Shown here one piece after another: positions 24,433 to 35,084 of a DNA stretch of 64,000 nucleotides (position 1 is the first letter of the stretch; each line of letters begins with the position of its first letter). Location: contig JARKOC010000177.1 of NCBI GenBank assembly GCA_029975915.1, positions 62,001 to 126,000 on the forward strand. The letters run 5' to 3'. Both the position numbers and the translations under genes were made by a program. Below the pieces are notes generated by a model. The model did no database searches and was not told where the DNA came from. It saw only the letters and a program-made list of their open reading frames with translations. Source of the stretch: Bryobacteraceae bacterium (GTDB taxonomy: Bacteria > Acidobacteriota > Terriglobia > Bryobacterales > Bryobacteraceae).

Positions 24433-25326
24433 ATGATCAAGCGCATCAACATCTTGCTCATCCTGTTCGCCGCCGGTGTCTTCGCCCAGGGCCTGGACAC
24501 TGTCCGAATTTGGAACCAGTATTCAGTTACCCCCAATATCACTTACCTTACTGCCAACAACTACGAGTCGAAGCTCGATGTCTACCGCCGCCGTGGCGTC
24601 GACGGACCCCTGCCCACCGTCATAGCCATCCATGGCGGCGGCTGGACCGGCGGAACGAAGGAATCTACCGCCCTCTTCGTCCTGCCCTATCTCGAAGCCG
24701 GCTTCAATGTGGTCAACGTCGAATACCGCCTGGCCCGCGTCTCACTCGCCCCGGCCGCCGTGGAGGATTGCCGCTGCGCCCTGAAATGGACCATCGCACA
24801 CGCCAAGGAGTACGGGTTCGATACGTCGAAATTGATCCTCACCGGCGGTTCCGCGGGTGGCCACCTGGCGCTGATCATGGGCATGCTGCCCGAGTCCGCC
24901 GGCCTGGACCGCTATTGCGTCGCCGGCGACGAGCCCAAGGTCGCCGCCATCGTCAACTGGTATGGCATCACAGATGTCGCCGACCTGCTCGATGGACCAA
25001 ACATGAAGAGCTACGCTGTCACCTGGCTCGGATCTCAGACTGACCGCGTCAATATCGCCAAGCGCGTTTCACCGATGACCTACGTCCGCTCCGGCCTGCC
25101 GGCCGTTCTGACCATCCACGGCGACGCCGACCCGACGGTTCCCTATACACACGGTGTCCAACTCACCAACGCCCTGAAAGCTGCCGGGGTGAAGACCGAA
25201 CTCGTCACAATTCCCGGCGGCAAGCACGGCGGCTTCACCCTGGAACAGAACCTGCAAATCTTCCAGTCGATCCGTTCATTCCTCACAGGTCTCGGCCTGA
25301 CACCGCCACCGCTGAAGACCAACTGA
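24433..25326 (+). CDS. Secreted alpha/beta hydrolase/esterase
   Basis: This 297-residue protein has a signal peptide (INILLILFAAGVFAQG). The fold markers are the oxyanion HGGGWTGG (about 65), nucleophile GGSAGGHLAL (about 138), Asp in HGDADPTVPY (about 230) and His in GGKHGGF (about 263), a full Ser-Asp-His triad. The HGGGW motif places it near the BD-FAE/hormone-sensitive-lipase esterases. It may deacylate carbohydrate esters. A single gene. Confidence 0.85.
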   Translation: MIKRINILLILFAAGVFAQGLDTVRIWNQYSVTPNITYLTANNYESKLDVYRRRGVDGPLPTVIAIHGGGWTGGTKESTALFVLPYLEAGFNVVNVEYRLARVSLAPAAVEDCRCALKWTIAHAKEYGFDTSKLILTGGSAGGHLALIMGMLPESAGLDRYCVAGDEPKVAAIVNWYGITDVADLLDGPNMKSYAVTWLGSQTDRVNIAKRVSPMTYVRSGLPAVLTIHGDADPTVPYTHGVQLTNALKAAGVKTELVTIPGGKHGGFTLEQNLQIFQSIRSFLTGLGLTPPPLKTN

Positions 25327-25495
25327 CCCAGCCGGCTGGAAACCCGGCAGACAAGGGCCATCGTGCTTCGTCTGGCACGGTCCAGATCTTCGGCTCAGCC
25401 AGGAGGTTCACTGCCTCTACCGATGACATACGGGGCGTGTGTCGTCCGGGAAGTCATCTCAATTCCATCAACTAATTCATTTTCAATGTTTTGCG

Positions 25496-25524
25496 TTGCA
25501 GCAGCCAAGCGTCAAAAGTATAAT
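25496..25524 (+). promoter_or_regulatory. Strong candidate promoter of the atp cluster
   Basis: TTGCAG (25496-25501), a 17-base spacer and TATAAT (25519-25524). The first start codon is only 12 bases after the -10, so the leader would be very short or the true start may be a little further in. Confidence 0.65.
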
Positions 25525-25536
25525 TGGCAGGGAACC

Positions 25537-25806
25537 ATGCCGCCGCGCCCAAACGAACAGAATCCGCAAGAAGATGGGCCCAAGCCGGCAGGGATGTCGG
25601 GATACGCAAAGGCCGGGGCCTATATGGGCCTAGCCACGATCACCCCAATTTCGGGCTACATCTGTTACCTCATCGGCGGATGGCTGGACCGGAACATGGG
25701 CTGGAACTGGGCCTCGACAGTGGGATTGCTCGTCGGTTGCGTGGCGGGTATGTACGAGACTTTCCGGCAGGCGGTTCGGATTGAAGGCCTCGATCAGCGC
25801 AAATGA
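25537..25806 (+). CDS. AtpZ/AtpI-family protein of the ATP synthase operon
   Basis: This 89-residue protein has a polar N-terminus and two membrane helices (about 28-48, containing GAYMGLATITPISGYICYLI, and 55-75). The pattern GGWLDR between the helices, and the C-terminal helix, fit the AtpZ/AtpI family that helps assemble the c-ring or carries Mg/Ca. It opens the atpZ-atpI-atpB-atpE cluster. Confidence 0.8.
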   Translation: MPPRPNEQNPQEDGPKPAGMSGYAKAGAYMGLATITPISGYICYLIGGWLDRNMGWNWASTVGLLVGCVAGMYETFRQAVRIEGLDQRK

Positions 25807-26173
25807 GGGCGCGGGCGTCGTGCGCCGGGTCATCCGGATCATGGCGGCGCTGACTCTGTTGGGGGCGCCATTGTGCGGGCTCTGGGCGGGGAGCGAAGGG
25901 GCGATCGGATTCCTGGCAGGGGCTGCCGTGTCGTGGGTCAGTTTTTCTCTCTTATACAAGTTAGTAAGGGATGTAGAATCAACCGCTTCCGGCAAGGCCG
26001 GGAGTGCTGCAGCGGCCGCGCTGCATTCGCTCCGCTTCCTGGTCCTGGGCGGCGCGATCTATGTTATCGTGAGGTTGTATGGGGTCTTTGTGCCCGCCTT
26101 GGCGCTAGGCCTGCTGGTCGCGGTGGCATCCGCCACCATCGAGGCCGTTTACGAGTCGTTCCATGCATCATGA
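25781..26173 (+). CDS. ATP synthase subunit I-like membrane protein
   Basis: This 130-residue protein (or about 117 from GTG 25820) has four predicted helices, about 18-38, 42-60, 82-100 and 103-122. It overlaps the AtpZ gene upstream and the atpB start downstream by 11 bases, so its place in the operon is clear. The layout fits the ATP synthase I chain, thought to guide c-ring assembly. Sequence conservation of this family is low, so identification rests mainly on context. Confidence 0.7.
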   Translation: MKASISANEGAGVVRRVIRIMAALTLLGAPLCGLWAGSEGAIGFLAGAAVSWVSFSLLYKLVRDVESTASGKAGSAAAAALHSLRFLVLGGAIYVIVRLYGVFVPALALGLLVAVASATIEAVYESFHAS

Positions 26174-26897
26174 ACTTTGGTTCACCGCTCTATTAAACAA
26201 GTACTTTTCCGCACCCGCTGAGTGGATTCTTTCGCTCGGTGGCTACCACGCCGAGCATGGCAAACCGTGGTCGAACGGACACGCCATGCTTGTGCTGGCC
26301 GTCATCATCGTGATGGTCCTGGCAGCGGTGCTCCGCAGCCAGCTTTCCACTGACCGCCCCGGCAAGTTCCAGCTCATGATCGAGGCGGTTTACACGTTCC
26401 TCGACGACCAGGCGCACGAGATCATCGGCCATGGCTACAAGAAGTACGTCCCGTTCTTTGCCACCACGTTCCTCTTCATCCTGTTCTGCAATTTAATGGG
26501 CGTGGTGCCCGGCCACGAGTCGCCGACGATGTACTACACGATCCCGGCCGGTTTCGCGATCGCGACGTTTCTGAACTACAACATCCATGGCTTCCGCGAA
26601 ATGGGAGCAGCGAAATACCTTGGCCACTTCGCCGGGCCGATGTGGTGGCTGGCCTGGTTCATGTTCCCGCTGGAAATCATCAGCCACTGCATCCGGCCGG
26701 TTTCGCTCACTATTCGTCTTTTCGCCAACATGTTCGCGGGTGAAGAGGTGACCCTGGGTTTCATGGCGATTGTGCCGTATGTGGTGCCGGTGGTTTTCCT
26801 TGGACTGCACGTGTTCGTGTCGTTCATCCAGGCGTTTATTTTCACAGTCCTGTCGACTGCTTATGTCGGCGGCGCGGTGGCTCACGAGGAGCACTAA
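26163..26897 (+). CDS. atpB: F0F1 ATP synthase subunit a
   Basis: This 244-residue membrane protein forms the proton or sodium half-channels beside the c-ring. The decisive motif is IRPVSLTIRLFANMFAGE (about residues 178-195) with the essential stator Arg. Another conserved stretch is FLFILFCNLMGVVPG near 105. Five to six helices are visible. It starts inside the preceding gene. The b, delta and F1 genes are not in this cluster. Confidence 0.95.
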   Translation: MHHELWFTALLNKYFSAPAEWILSLGGYHAEHGKPWSNGHAMLVLAVIIVMVLAAVLRSQLSTDRPGKFQLMIEAVYTFLDDQAHEIIGHGYKKYVPFFATTFLFILFCNLMGVVPGHESPTMYYTIPAGFAIATFLNYNIHGFREMGAAKYLGHFAGPMWWLAWFMFPLEIISHCIRPVSLTIRLFANMFAGEEVTLGFMAIVPYVVPVVFLGLHVFVSFIQAFIFTVLSTAYVGGAVAHEEH

Positions 26898-26989
26898 AGA
26901 GTTTAGCGGCCGTACAGTGTGAGCCCCTGGGCGTCCCAACGCACCTTGCGGAACCACCTCCTGCGGCCACCATTCATAGGAGAAAGACA

Positions 26990-27280
26990 ATGAAGAATCT
27001 GAAGACGGTTCTGTTTCTCGCTGTTCTGATGCTGGTCGCCGTTCCGGCGTTCGGCCAGGACGGCGCGGCCCAGTCTGGCGGCGGCTTTGTGCTGCACGTC
27101 GCATTCGCGATGGCGATCGCCTCCGGCCTCTGCGGCATGGCGCAGGGCAAGGCGATAGCCGCTGCTGCCGAAGGCATCGCGCGGAATCCCGGCGCAGCCG
27201 GCGCAATTCGAATCCTGCTGCTGCTCGGCTTGGCGTTCATCGAGTCACTGGCGCTTTTCACGTTCGTGAAGGCCGCCTAG
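26990..27280 (+). CDS. atpE: F0F1 ATP synthase subunit c
   Basis: This 96-residue protein is a helical hairpin. A cleavable-looking leader (about 1-22, LFLAVLMLVAVPAFGQ) precedes helix 1 with the Gly/Ala motif and the loop GIARNP that contacts F1. Helix 2 carries the ion-binding Glu in LAFIESLALF. A Gln in helix 1 (MAQGKA) and Ser after the Glu match part of the sodium-binding set. A terminator follows, closing the cluster. Confidence 0.93.
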   Translation: MKNLKTVLFLAVLMLVAVPAFGQDGAAQSGGGFVLHVAFAMAIASGLCGMAQGKAIAAAAEGIARNPGAAGAIRILLLLGLAFIESLALFTFVKAA

Positions 27281-27346
27281 GCGGAACCGGAGCAACCCTC
27301 TCCAGTACGTTGCTGTTTGGCCGTGGGAGGGGTTGAGTTTGTTTGT

Positions 27347-27384
27347 GCGGGACACGTCCTTGGGCCGTGTCCCGCTTTCCTTTT
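27347..27384 (+). terminator. Rho-independent terminator after atpE
   Basis: GCGGGACACG (27347-27356) pairs perfectly with CGTGTCCCGC (27366-27375) around a 9-base loop, followed by tttcctttt. It also lies at the 3' end of the converging Gfo/Idh gene and may serve both. Confidence 0.88.
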
Positions 27385-27387
27385 GGG

Positions 27388-28890
27388 TCAACTCCAGTTA
27401 CCGCGGTATGGCGGGTCGAGGTACTGGTTGATCGAGTCGTTGTTGGTCACCCTCATGGCCGCCGAATCCCATCTGTATTTCTCGCCCGGTTTGCGCTGGG
27501 CGATGCAGCCGAGCAGGAAAGCCTCGGTCGGCGCAGCCTGTGATTCGAAACTGGCAACGGGTTTCGGTCCGCCTTTGCATGCGCCCAGCCACTGGTCGAG
27601 GATGCTGTCGCGGCGGGCTTCCTGGCGGTCCAGCGGCGGCGCCTGGCGGGCGTTCTTGCCGAGGATGCGCGGGCCGTTGCCGTTGAATCCGGCGATGATG
27701 GCGCCTTCGGTTCCGGCATAATAAATGCCTTCCCTGCCTGGCTTGAAGTACCGCGCGGCTTCCTCATCAGTGAGGCCGTCTGGGCGGGGCGGTTTCAACC
27801 CGCCGTCGAGCCAGACCAACTTGAACGCGGCACGTCCGGCGTTGGCGGGGAAGTCAAGCGAGACGATGGATGCCTTCGGGAAAGTCTCCTCGAATGGCTC
27901 GCTGACGGAGGCCTCAAAGGCGGTGGGCGGCGTCAGGTCGAGGATCTTAAAAAGTCCGGCGAAGCTGTAACAGCCCATGTCGCCGAACGAACCACAGCCG
28001 AAATCGTACCAGCCGCGCCAAGCGAACGGCGCGTAGATGGGGTGATAGGGCCGCTCGGGCGCGGGCCCCAGCCACATCTGCCAGTCCATGCCGTCGGGAA
28101 TGGGCACGGTCTCTTTGGGACGGGCAACCCCCTGAGGCCAGTACGGGCGGCTTGACCAGTTCAGCACTTCGGTGACCTTGCCGATCAGACCCTGCTGGAT
28201 CCACTCGCGGATGGTGGCCGAATCGCGGCTGGTCGGATTGCTTACCGTAACCGATGTGGAGACGCCGGTTTGCTTTGCTGTCTGCGCCATGCGGCGGGCT
28301 TCACCCACCGAATGAGTCATCGGTTTCTGGCCAAGGACGTGCTTGCCCTTCTTCATGGCCGCAATTCCGATGGGCGCGTGCCAGTGGTCGGGCGTGGCAA
28401 CGTAGACGGCGTCCAGGTCTTTCTCCTTATCCAGGAGTTCGCGGAAGTCTCCGTAAGCGGCGCAACCCTTATACCGGCCCGAGGGCGTGTGGGAACCATA
28501 GTACGCCTCGATGAGGCGCTTGCCTGGGTCACGTCCGCCGAATCCAAGGCTGGTCTTGAAATCTGAGGTCAATTGCGCGTCACCGGGCGACGCGAGGTCG
28601 GGCGCCCACTCCTCAAAGCCCTTGCCGAGAAGCCGCCGGGCCATGATGAGGTTCGAGTTCTTGCCGTATTCGGCATAGTCCTTGCTTGACCGGTTGCAGT
28701 CACAAACAGCGACCATCTGGACATCCGGCCGCGCCATGAGTTCAGTGGTCACGGCCAATCCCTGCCGGCCGAAGCCGACGGTAGCGATGGTGACTCGGTC
28801 ACTCGGCGCGACGTAGCAGGCGCCGCCCAAAACCCGCCTGGGCAGGATCATGAACGGCGCGGCGGCGAATGCTCTGCGCGAGACTGCCAT
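27388..28890 (-). CDS. Tat-exported Gfo/Idh/MocA-family oxidoreductase
   Basis: This 500-residue protein begins MAVSRRAFAAAPFMILP, a Tat signal. The Rossmann fold shows VGFGRQGLA (about 40). The catalytic-region motif reads GKHVLGQKPMTHS, with Gln-Lys-Pro where most members have Glu-Lys-Pro, a variant I know from exported members. It probably uses tightly bound NAD(P) on a sugar or cyclitol. Its stop lies three bases after the terminator shared with atpE, and a TIM-barrel gene precedes it on the same strand by two bases, so the two are one operon. Confidence 0.85.
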   Translation of the reverse strand: MAVSRRAFAAAPFMILPRRVLGGACYVAPSDRVTIATVGFGRQGLAVTTELMARPDVQMVAVCDCNRSSKDYAEYGKNSNLIMARRLLGKGFEEWAPDLASPGDAQLTSDFKTSLGFGGRDPGKRLIEAYYGSHTPSGRYKGCAAYGDFRELLDKEKDLDAVYVATPDHWHAPIGIAAMKKGKHVLGQKPMTHSVGEARRMAQTAKQTGVSTSVTVSNPTSRDSATIREWIQQGLIGKVTEVLNWSSRPYWPQGVARPKETVPIPDGMDWQMWLGPAPERPYHPIYAPFAWRGWYDFGCGSFGDMGCYSFAGLFKILDLTPPTAFEASVSEPFEETFPKASIVSLDFPANAGRAAFKLVWLDGGLKPPRPDGLTDEEAARYFKPGREGIYYAGTEGAIIAGFNGNGPRILGKNARQAPPLDRQEARRDSILDQWLGACKGGPKPVASFESQAAPTEAFLLGCIAQRKPGEKYRWDSAAMRVTNNDSINQYLDPPYRGNWS

Positions 28891-28892
28891 GG

Positions 28893-29795
28893 CTAGACCG
28901 CCCCCGGCACGGTTTGCTGAATGATCGCCTTCACTTCATTGATGGTCTTCTCTTCCATGGCGAGCAGGTCAGCGGCAGGCAGTTTCTGGCCGCGCTGGAG
29001 GCGAGGCGTCACTTCGATGCCCCAGTAGCCCACGTAGCCACCATCGAGAGCAGTCTTGATGAGCTTGACCATGTCGAAAGCCGGGTCGGCGTTGGGCCCG
29101 TAGCTGCCCTTTACAGAGAGACCTTTGTGATAGGGCAGAGTTTTGCGGACACACTCGTAGCGGTCGGCCCCAGGATTCCAGTTGCCAAGGTCGACCAGCA
29201 GCCCGAACTTCGGATTATTGACTGCCTTGACCAGCGCGACAAGGATGTCTGGATCCGACGACGCGCGGCCGTGGTTCTCGACGATGATGTTCAGATTCGT
29301 ACCCTTGGCGTAGTCGAGCATCCAATTGAACGTCTCGGCGCCTCGTTTGACGAGGTCCTTGTCCTCGGTCCACTTTTCGAGTCCCCCATAGAAGTTGCAC
29401 CGGACCGAGTGGCAGCCGAGTTCAGCGGCGACGTCGATCCACTTGCGGTGGAAGATTGCAGCCTTTTTCCGCTCGGCCGAGTCAATTGCGGCGGTGGAGC
29501 CTTCACCGTCGACCATGAGGATGGTCTGCTTCACGCCGTTGTCGGCACACGCTTTGTTCAGCTTCTGAATGTAGCCGAGCGTCGGCGTCTCGAAGAACTG
29601 ATTGACGTGTTCGAGAGCGGTGATGCCGTGCTTTTTGTTCAGGATGCCCGGCAGTTCAAGCAGTTTCCAGCCGCCCTGGAAGAAGCTGTTGCTCATCGAC
29701 CAAGCCGCGAGCGAGATCATCTGCTTATTCTGTTGCGCGAGCGCGGCTGGAACCGCCAGCGCCGCGCCGGCGACGAATTGTCGTCTCGTTGTCAT
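28893..29795 (-). CDS. Exported sugar phosphate isomerase/epimerase-like TIM-barrel protein
   Basis: This 300-residue protein has an export signal (TTRRQFVAGAALAVPAALAQ). The body is an AP-endonuclease-2-type TIM barrel related to hydroxypyruvate isomerase and xylose isomerase-like proteins: ITALEHVNQFF, TILMVDGEGS, NIIVENHGRASSDPDI with the metal Glu/His, LLVDLGNWNP and WGIEV. It likely isomerises or epimerises a keto-sugar. It is the first gene of an operon with the Gfo/Idh gene. Confidence 0.83.
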   Translation of the reverse strand: MTTRRQFVAGAALAVPAALAQQNKQMISLAAWSMSNSFFQGGWKLLELPGILNKKHGITALEHVNQFFETPTLGYIQKLNKACADNGVKQTILMVDGEGSTAAIDSAERKKAAIFHRKWIDVAAELGCHSVRCNFYGGLEKWTEDKDLVKRGAETFNWMLDYAKGTNLNIIVENHGRASSDPDILVALVKAVNNPKFGLLVDLGNWNPGADRYECVRKTLPYHKGLSVKGSYGPNADPAFDMVKLIKTALDGGYVGYWGIEVTPRLQRGQKLPAADLLAMEEKTINEVKAIIQQTVPGAV

Positions 29796-29870
29796 TTGAT
29801 TGCGGAAACCTCCTGTTCGAGGGCAGTCTATCCGAAACGAGCGCCGAATTCACTACCCTGGAAGAGAGCC

Positions 29871-30758
29871 ATGCTGAAACTTCAAGGTATCTTTCCGCCC
29901 ATCGCCACGCCGTTCAACGCCGACGGCGAGATCTACGAAGCCAAAGTCGAGCATAACGTCACGAAATGGAACCGTACCGGACTGTCCGGCTACGTCGTGT
30001 GCGGATCGACGGGCGAGAGTGTCTATCTCACGTTCGAGGAGAAGATCCGGCTTTTTGAGTTGGTCGCCAAGCACGCAGCTCCGGACAAAATGCTGATCGC
30101 CGGAACGGGCGTGGAGAGCGTCCGCGAGACGGTGGTGCTGACCAATCGCGCGGCCGAAATCGGCTACAAGGCGGCGATGGTCCGGACGCCGCATTACTAC
30201 AAGAACCTGCTGAATAACTCAGAGGCGCAAAAGCTCTACTTCCGCGCCGTGGCCGACCAAACGAAGATCCCGCTGATGATCTACAATTGGCCACAGGCGA
30301 CCGGCGTGGATATTCCCGCAGATGCCGTGGCCGCGTTGAGCGAGCATCCGAACATCATCGCCATCAAGGAAAGCTCGGGCAATATCGAAAAGGTGATGCA
30401 GATGATCCGGGAGACCAGGGAGGGCTTCCAGGTGCTGGTCGGGAGTGCGCCGACCCTGGCGCCGTCATTGGCCGTCGGCGCCGTGGGCGCGGTGCTGGCC
30501 TATGCCAATGCAGCCCCGTATTCGACCATCGCCATCTGGGAGGCGCACCGGCAGCGCGAGTACGAAGCCGCCGCTGACTGGCAAAGGCGCATCGCCCGCG
30601 CCGCCGTGCTTGTGACGGTCAAGTATGGTATCCCGGGCCTGAAACACGCCATGGACTTAAACGGCTACTACGGCGGACCTGTCAGACTGCCGCTCGTCCC
30701 GGTGAGCCCGGCGGCGAAGAAGGAGATAGAAGAGGCGTTCGCGGACCTGAAGGGGTGA
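29871..30758 (+). CDS. Dihydrodipicolinate synthase-family aldolase (DapA superfamily)
   Basis: This 295-residue class I aldolase starts at ATG 29871. It has GSTGESVYLTFEEK (about 45, pyruvate site), the conserved Tyr in LMIYNWP (about 137) and the Schiff-base Lys in IIAIKESSGN (about 165). The family includes lysine-pathway DapA, N-acetylneuraminate lyase and keto-deoxy-sugar aldolases. The surrounding sugar oxidoreductase and isomerase genes favour a catabolic sugar-acid aldolase over lysine synthesis. Confidence 0.85.
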   Translation: MLKLQGIFPPIATPFNADGEIYEAKVEHNVTKWNRTGLSGYVVCGSTGESVYLTFEEKIRLFELVAKHAAPDKMLIAGTGVESVRETVVLTNRAAEIGYKAAMVRTPHYYKNLLNNSEAQKLYFRAVADQTKIPLMIYNWPQATGVDIPADAVAALSEHPNIIAIKESSGNIEKVMQMIRETREGFQVLVGSAPTLAPSLAVGAVGAVLAYANAAPYSTIAIWEAHRQREYEAAADWQRRIARAAVLVTVKYGIPGLKHAMDLNGYYGGPVRLPLVPVSPAAKKEIEEAFADLKG

Positions 30759-30766
30759 CCCCCCGT

Positions 30767-32062
30767 CTACACCACGATCTTCCAGGGCGCACGGGCCTGG
30801 GCGGCTAGGTACTTCCGCGCTTCGGGTTGGGCGACGGTCTGGGTCTTGTCGTCCCAGTCCAGCCGCAGTTTCGACCGCAGGGCGACGTTGGCCAGAAGGC
30901 AGGTGGCCGAGGAGCGGTAGCAGTTTTCGATATCGGAGATCGGCTTCTTGCGGGTCTTGACGCACTCGATGAAGTTCGCCCAGTGGGCGTCGTTGCCTGA
31001 GCCCGACGATTTGACGTCCATCTCCACCAGATCGGAGCCCTTCATCGGCACGACCTTGTAACCGGAGCGGTCGCAATAGAGCGTACCTTTCGATCCGTGG
31101 AAGGCCGTGTTGCCATAGGGGAACGGCGAGGCGTTGTTGCCGTAGCGGTTCTCGTAGGTGGCGATGAACTTCGGGTACTCGTAAACGGCTTCCAGAGTGT
31201 CCGGCGTTTCACGGTTGTCGGTCAGATAGCGCTTCTGTCCGACGGCTGTAATGACGGTGGGCATCACTTCGTCGTAGGCCATTTGGACGATATCGAGCAG
31301 GTGGATGCCCCAGTCGGTCATCATGCCGCCGGCGTAATCCCAGAACCAGCGGAAGTGGGAAAACGCTTTGGGATCGACGCCGAAGCGATTGGCATTGAAA
31401 GGCCGCTTGGGCGCGGGTCCGAGCCAGAGATCCCAATCGAGTCCTGGCGGCGGATCGGTGTCGGGCGGGTTGCCGATACCAACGGGTGGCATATAGCCGT
31501 AATTACCGGTCCGGACGAAAGTGACGTCGCCTATCAGTCCCTCGCGAATCAGTTTCGTCAACTGCTGGTAATGAACCTGCGAGCGCTGCATGGTTCCGCC
31601 CTGGACAACGCGGTTGTACTTGCGGGCGGCCTTCACCATCAACTGGCCTTCCTCGACGGTTACGCAAATGGGCTTTTCGACATAGACGTCTTTGCCGGCC
31701 TTGCAGGCTTCGACAGTCATGTAGGCGTGCCAGTGATCCGGCGTCGAGATGTTGACGACATCGATAGATTTGTCGGCAATGATCTCGCGGAAGTCCCGGA
31801 TGGCCCGGACCTTGGCGCCGTGTGGATTCTTGTTCGCGGCTTCGACGGCTTTGTCGAGGTGCGGCTGGTACACGTCGCAGACGGCGACCGGAACCAGGTT
31901 TTCCTGTTTCATGGCATGACCGAGGTTACCCATGCCCATCCGGCCCATGCCGATGAAAGCCGCCTGGATTTTGTCGTTCGCGCCGCGGACCTGGCCTGTG
32001 AAAAGGTTGGTGGTGAAGGTCGCGGTGGCCGCGGAGGTAAGGAATGTGCGTCTGTCGGGCAT
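30767..32062 (-). CDS. Second Tat-exported Gfo/Idh/MocA-family oxidoreductase
   Basis: From ATG 32062 this is 431 residues; an upstream extension to 32107 lacks the signal context. It opens MPDRRTFLTSAATATFTTN, a Tat-type signal. AAFIGMGRMGMGNLGHA is the dinucleotide motif and GKDVYVEKPICVT holds the classical Glu-Lys-Pro, unlike the paralogue at 27.4 kb. It converges with the aldolase gene eight bases apart. Substrate unknown; it probably belongs to the same sugar pathway. Confidence 0.85.
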   Translation of the reverse strand: MPDRRTFLTSAATATFTTNLFTGQVRGANDKIQAAFIGMGRMGMGNLGHAMKQENLVPVAVCDVYQPHLDKAVEAANKNPHGAKVRAIRDFREIIADKSIDVVNISTPDHWHAYMTVEACKAGKDVYVEKPICVTVEEGQLMVKAARKYNRVVQGGTMQRSQVHYQQLTKLIREGLIGDVTFVRTGNYGYMPPVGIGNPPDTDPPPGLDWDLWLGPAPKRPFNANRFGVDPKAFSHFRWFWDYAGGMMTDWGIHLLDIVQMAYDEVMPTVITAVGQKRYLTDNRETPDTLEAVYEYPKFIATYENRYGNNASPFPYGNTAFHGSKGTLYCDRSGYKVVPMKGSDLVEMDVKSSGSGNDAHWANFIECVKTRKKPISDIENCYRSSATCLLANVALRSKLRLDWDDKTQTVAQPEARKYLAAQARAPWKIVV

Positions 32063-32273
32063 CTGAACTCCGTAAAAGAACTGGATTGGACGAGCGTTCC
32101 GGGCCATTCTATCAGACCGGAGAAAGAGGACTGGAAGGCGTTTCTGATATGGCAGTCGTGGGGGCTAAGACTTGCCATCATGATGTACAATTCAAGAGTC
32201 AACTCATCTTGTCCAGAGGCGCGCACGGGGGACTGGGCCCGGCGTACCCTCATCCAGATAGGCAGGTGTCCAC

Positions 32274-32943
<670 letters not shown>

Positions 32944-32951
<8 letters not shown>

Positions 32952-35082
32952 TTACGCATGGCCGCCGATGAAGGAACGCAAAGTGATGGGTCAGCGACTG
33001 ACCCGTCACGATGGCGCAGAAAAGGCCTCCGGCAAGGCCAAGTACACATCCGACTACAAAAAGCCGAACATGCTCCACGGCGCGGTTGCAGTCAGCCCAT
33101 ACGCCAACGCGCGTGTCCGGTCCATCGACATTTCGGTGGCTGAGAAGATGCCCGGCGTGAAAGGCGTGATCGCCGGCGTGAAGGCGGGCGAGCAAGTTCA
33201 ATGGGCTGGTTGGGAGGTCGCCTTCGTTGCGGCCGAAACCGAGATCCAGGCCCGCGACGCGGCCAGGGCCGTCAAGGTGGACTACGAAGTTCTCCCCCAC
33301 GTGGTGCAGGAGATCGATCTTAAAAAGGTGGGGGACCGCGCCAAAGCGGCCGGCGAGCAGATTCAAGGCGACCCGGATGCCGCGCTGAAAGCGGCCGATG
33401 TGGTCAGCGAAGGGACCTACTTCATTCCCACTCTCCAACACAATTGCCTGGAACCCCACGGCTGCGTGGTGCAGTGGACAGGTGACAAGGTCGAATTCAA
33501 CCCTTCAACGCAGGCCGTGACCGCGATTCAGGGCGACTTGGCCCGGCAACTGGGCGTGCCCACCACGAACGTCCATGTCCATCAGGACCATATCGGCGGC
33601 GGCTTTGGCTCCAAGTTCCAATCTGACCGCTGGGGCGTGGCTGCGGCCCAGTTGTCCAAGATGGCCGGTGGCCGTCCCGTTCGAATGTATCTCGAGCGGC
33701 CCGTCGAAAACGTGATTGCCGGTTGCCGGCCGTCGGCCGGGGCCCGGATCAAACTGGGTGCTACGAAGGACGGAACCATCACTGTTTGGGAATCGACCTC
33801 CTGGGCTTCGGGCGGCGTGGCAGGCGGAGGCTCGCCTCCGATCCCGTACGTCTTCACGAAGATTCCAAACAGGCGTCAGAACCACTCAGCCGTTTCCACT
33901 AACACGGCTCCCATCCGCGCATGGCGCGCCCCGAACCATCAGCAGGCGTCGTTCCTGACGTGCGTTGCCATCGAGGATTTGGCCGCTAAGGCAGGCCTAG
34001 ACCCGATGGTGGTATTCGCAAAGAATGCGGTGGTGACCGCCCGCCCAGAGGCTTATGCCCGGCAATTAAAGAAAGCGGCCGAACTTTCCGGCTGGGCGAA
34101 GCTGTGGAAGCCGCGTGACAAGCAGACTGGCATGATCCGCCGGGGGCTTGGTATCGGCATCAATACCTGGGGCGGCGCCGGACACGATTCCACAGCCAAC
34201 CTGACAATTCATCCCGACGGGTCGGTGGTCATCGAGCTTGGCTCGCAAGATCTCGGCACCGGCACCCGGACGATCATTGCCCAGGTTGTGGCCGAAACTC
34301 TGGGCCTCCGCGCGGGCGACATCAAGGTAAGGATCGGCGACACGAACTACCCGAATTCCGGCACCTCCGGCGGATCAACCACCGTCGGCGGGGTCAGTTC
34401 GGCGGCTCGTAAGGCCTCCGTCGACGGCCTGGAAAAGCTCTTCGCCGAGGTGGCTGAATCGCTGAAAGTCCCGGCCGATCAGCTTGTCGCCTCAGGTGGC
34501 AGGATCATGGTCAAGGGCAACCCAGCCAAATCGCTGACCTGGAAACAGGCTTGTGCCAAGCTGGGCGTCAACTCGATCGCCGTCTCTGGACGGAACGATC
34601 CGCGGCAAGCGCCAAAGGAAGGTTTGAACACCGGTGGCGTTGCGGGAGTTCAGGTCGCGGATGTGACGGTGGACCTGGAGACCGGCATCGTCAAGATGAA
34701 CCGCCTTGTCGCAGTTCAGGATTGCGGATTGATCGTCAATCCGCGAACCGCGGAAAGTCAGTGTTACGGCGCGATGATCATGTCCATCTGCGGCGCGCTG
34801 ATGGAAGAACGCATCATGGACCAAGTCACCGGCCGCCAGATGAACCCCGACATGGAGTTCTACAAACTTTGTGGTATCAACGATATCGGCGATATCGTTG
34901 TGCATCTGGAGATCGACGAGGAAAACGACAAGCGCGGCATCATCGGCTTGGGCGAACCACCCGCGGTCGGCGGCATCGCGGCGATCTCGAACGCCGTGGC
35001 GAACGCGATCGGCAAGCGGGTTCCCTGGATTCCCGTGACGCCCGACCGTGTTCTGGACACGCTTGCTGGGAGGAGGAGCTAG
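32944..35082 (+). CDS. Molybdenum-binding large subunit, xanthine dehydrogenase/aldehyde oxidase family
   Basis: From ATG 32944 (AGGAGG five bases upstream) this is 712 residues. MGQRLTRHDGAEKASGKAKY opens the a/b hammerhead domain; HIGGGFGSKFQSDRWGVAAA and IIGLGEPPAVGG mark the cofactor domain, the latter with the catalytic Glu. It hydroxylates an aldehyde or N-heterocycle using water. The substrate cannot be read. Its Tat-bearing partner should carry it to the periplasm. Confidence 0.92.
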
Positions 35083-35084
35083 TC

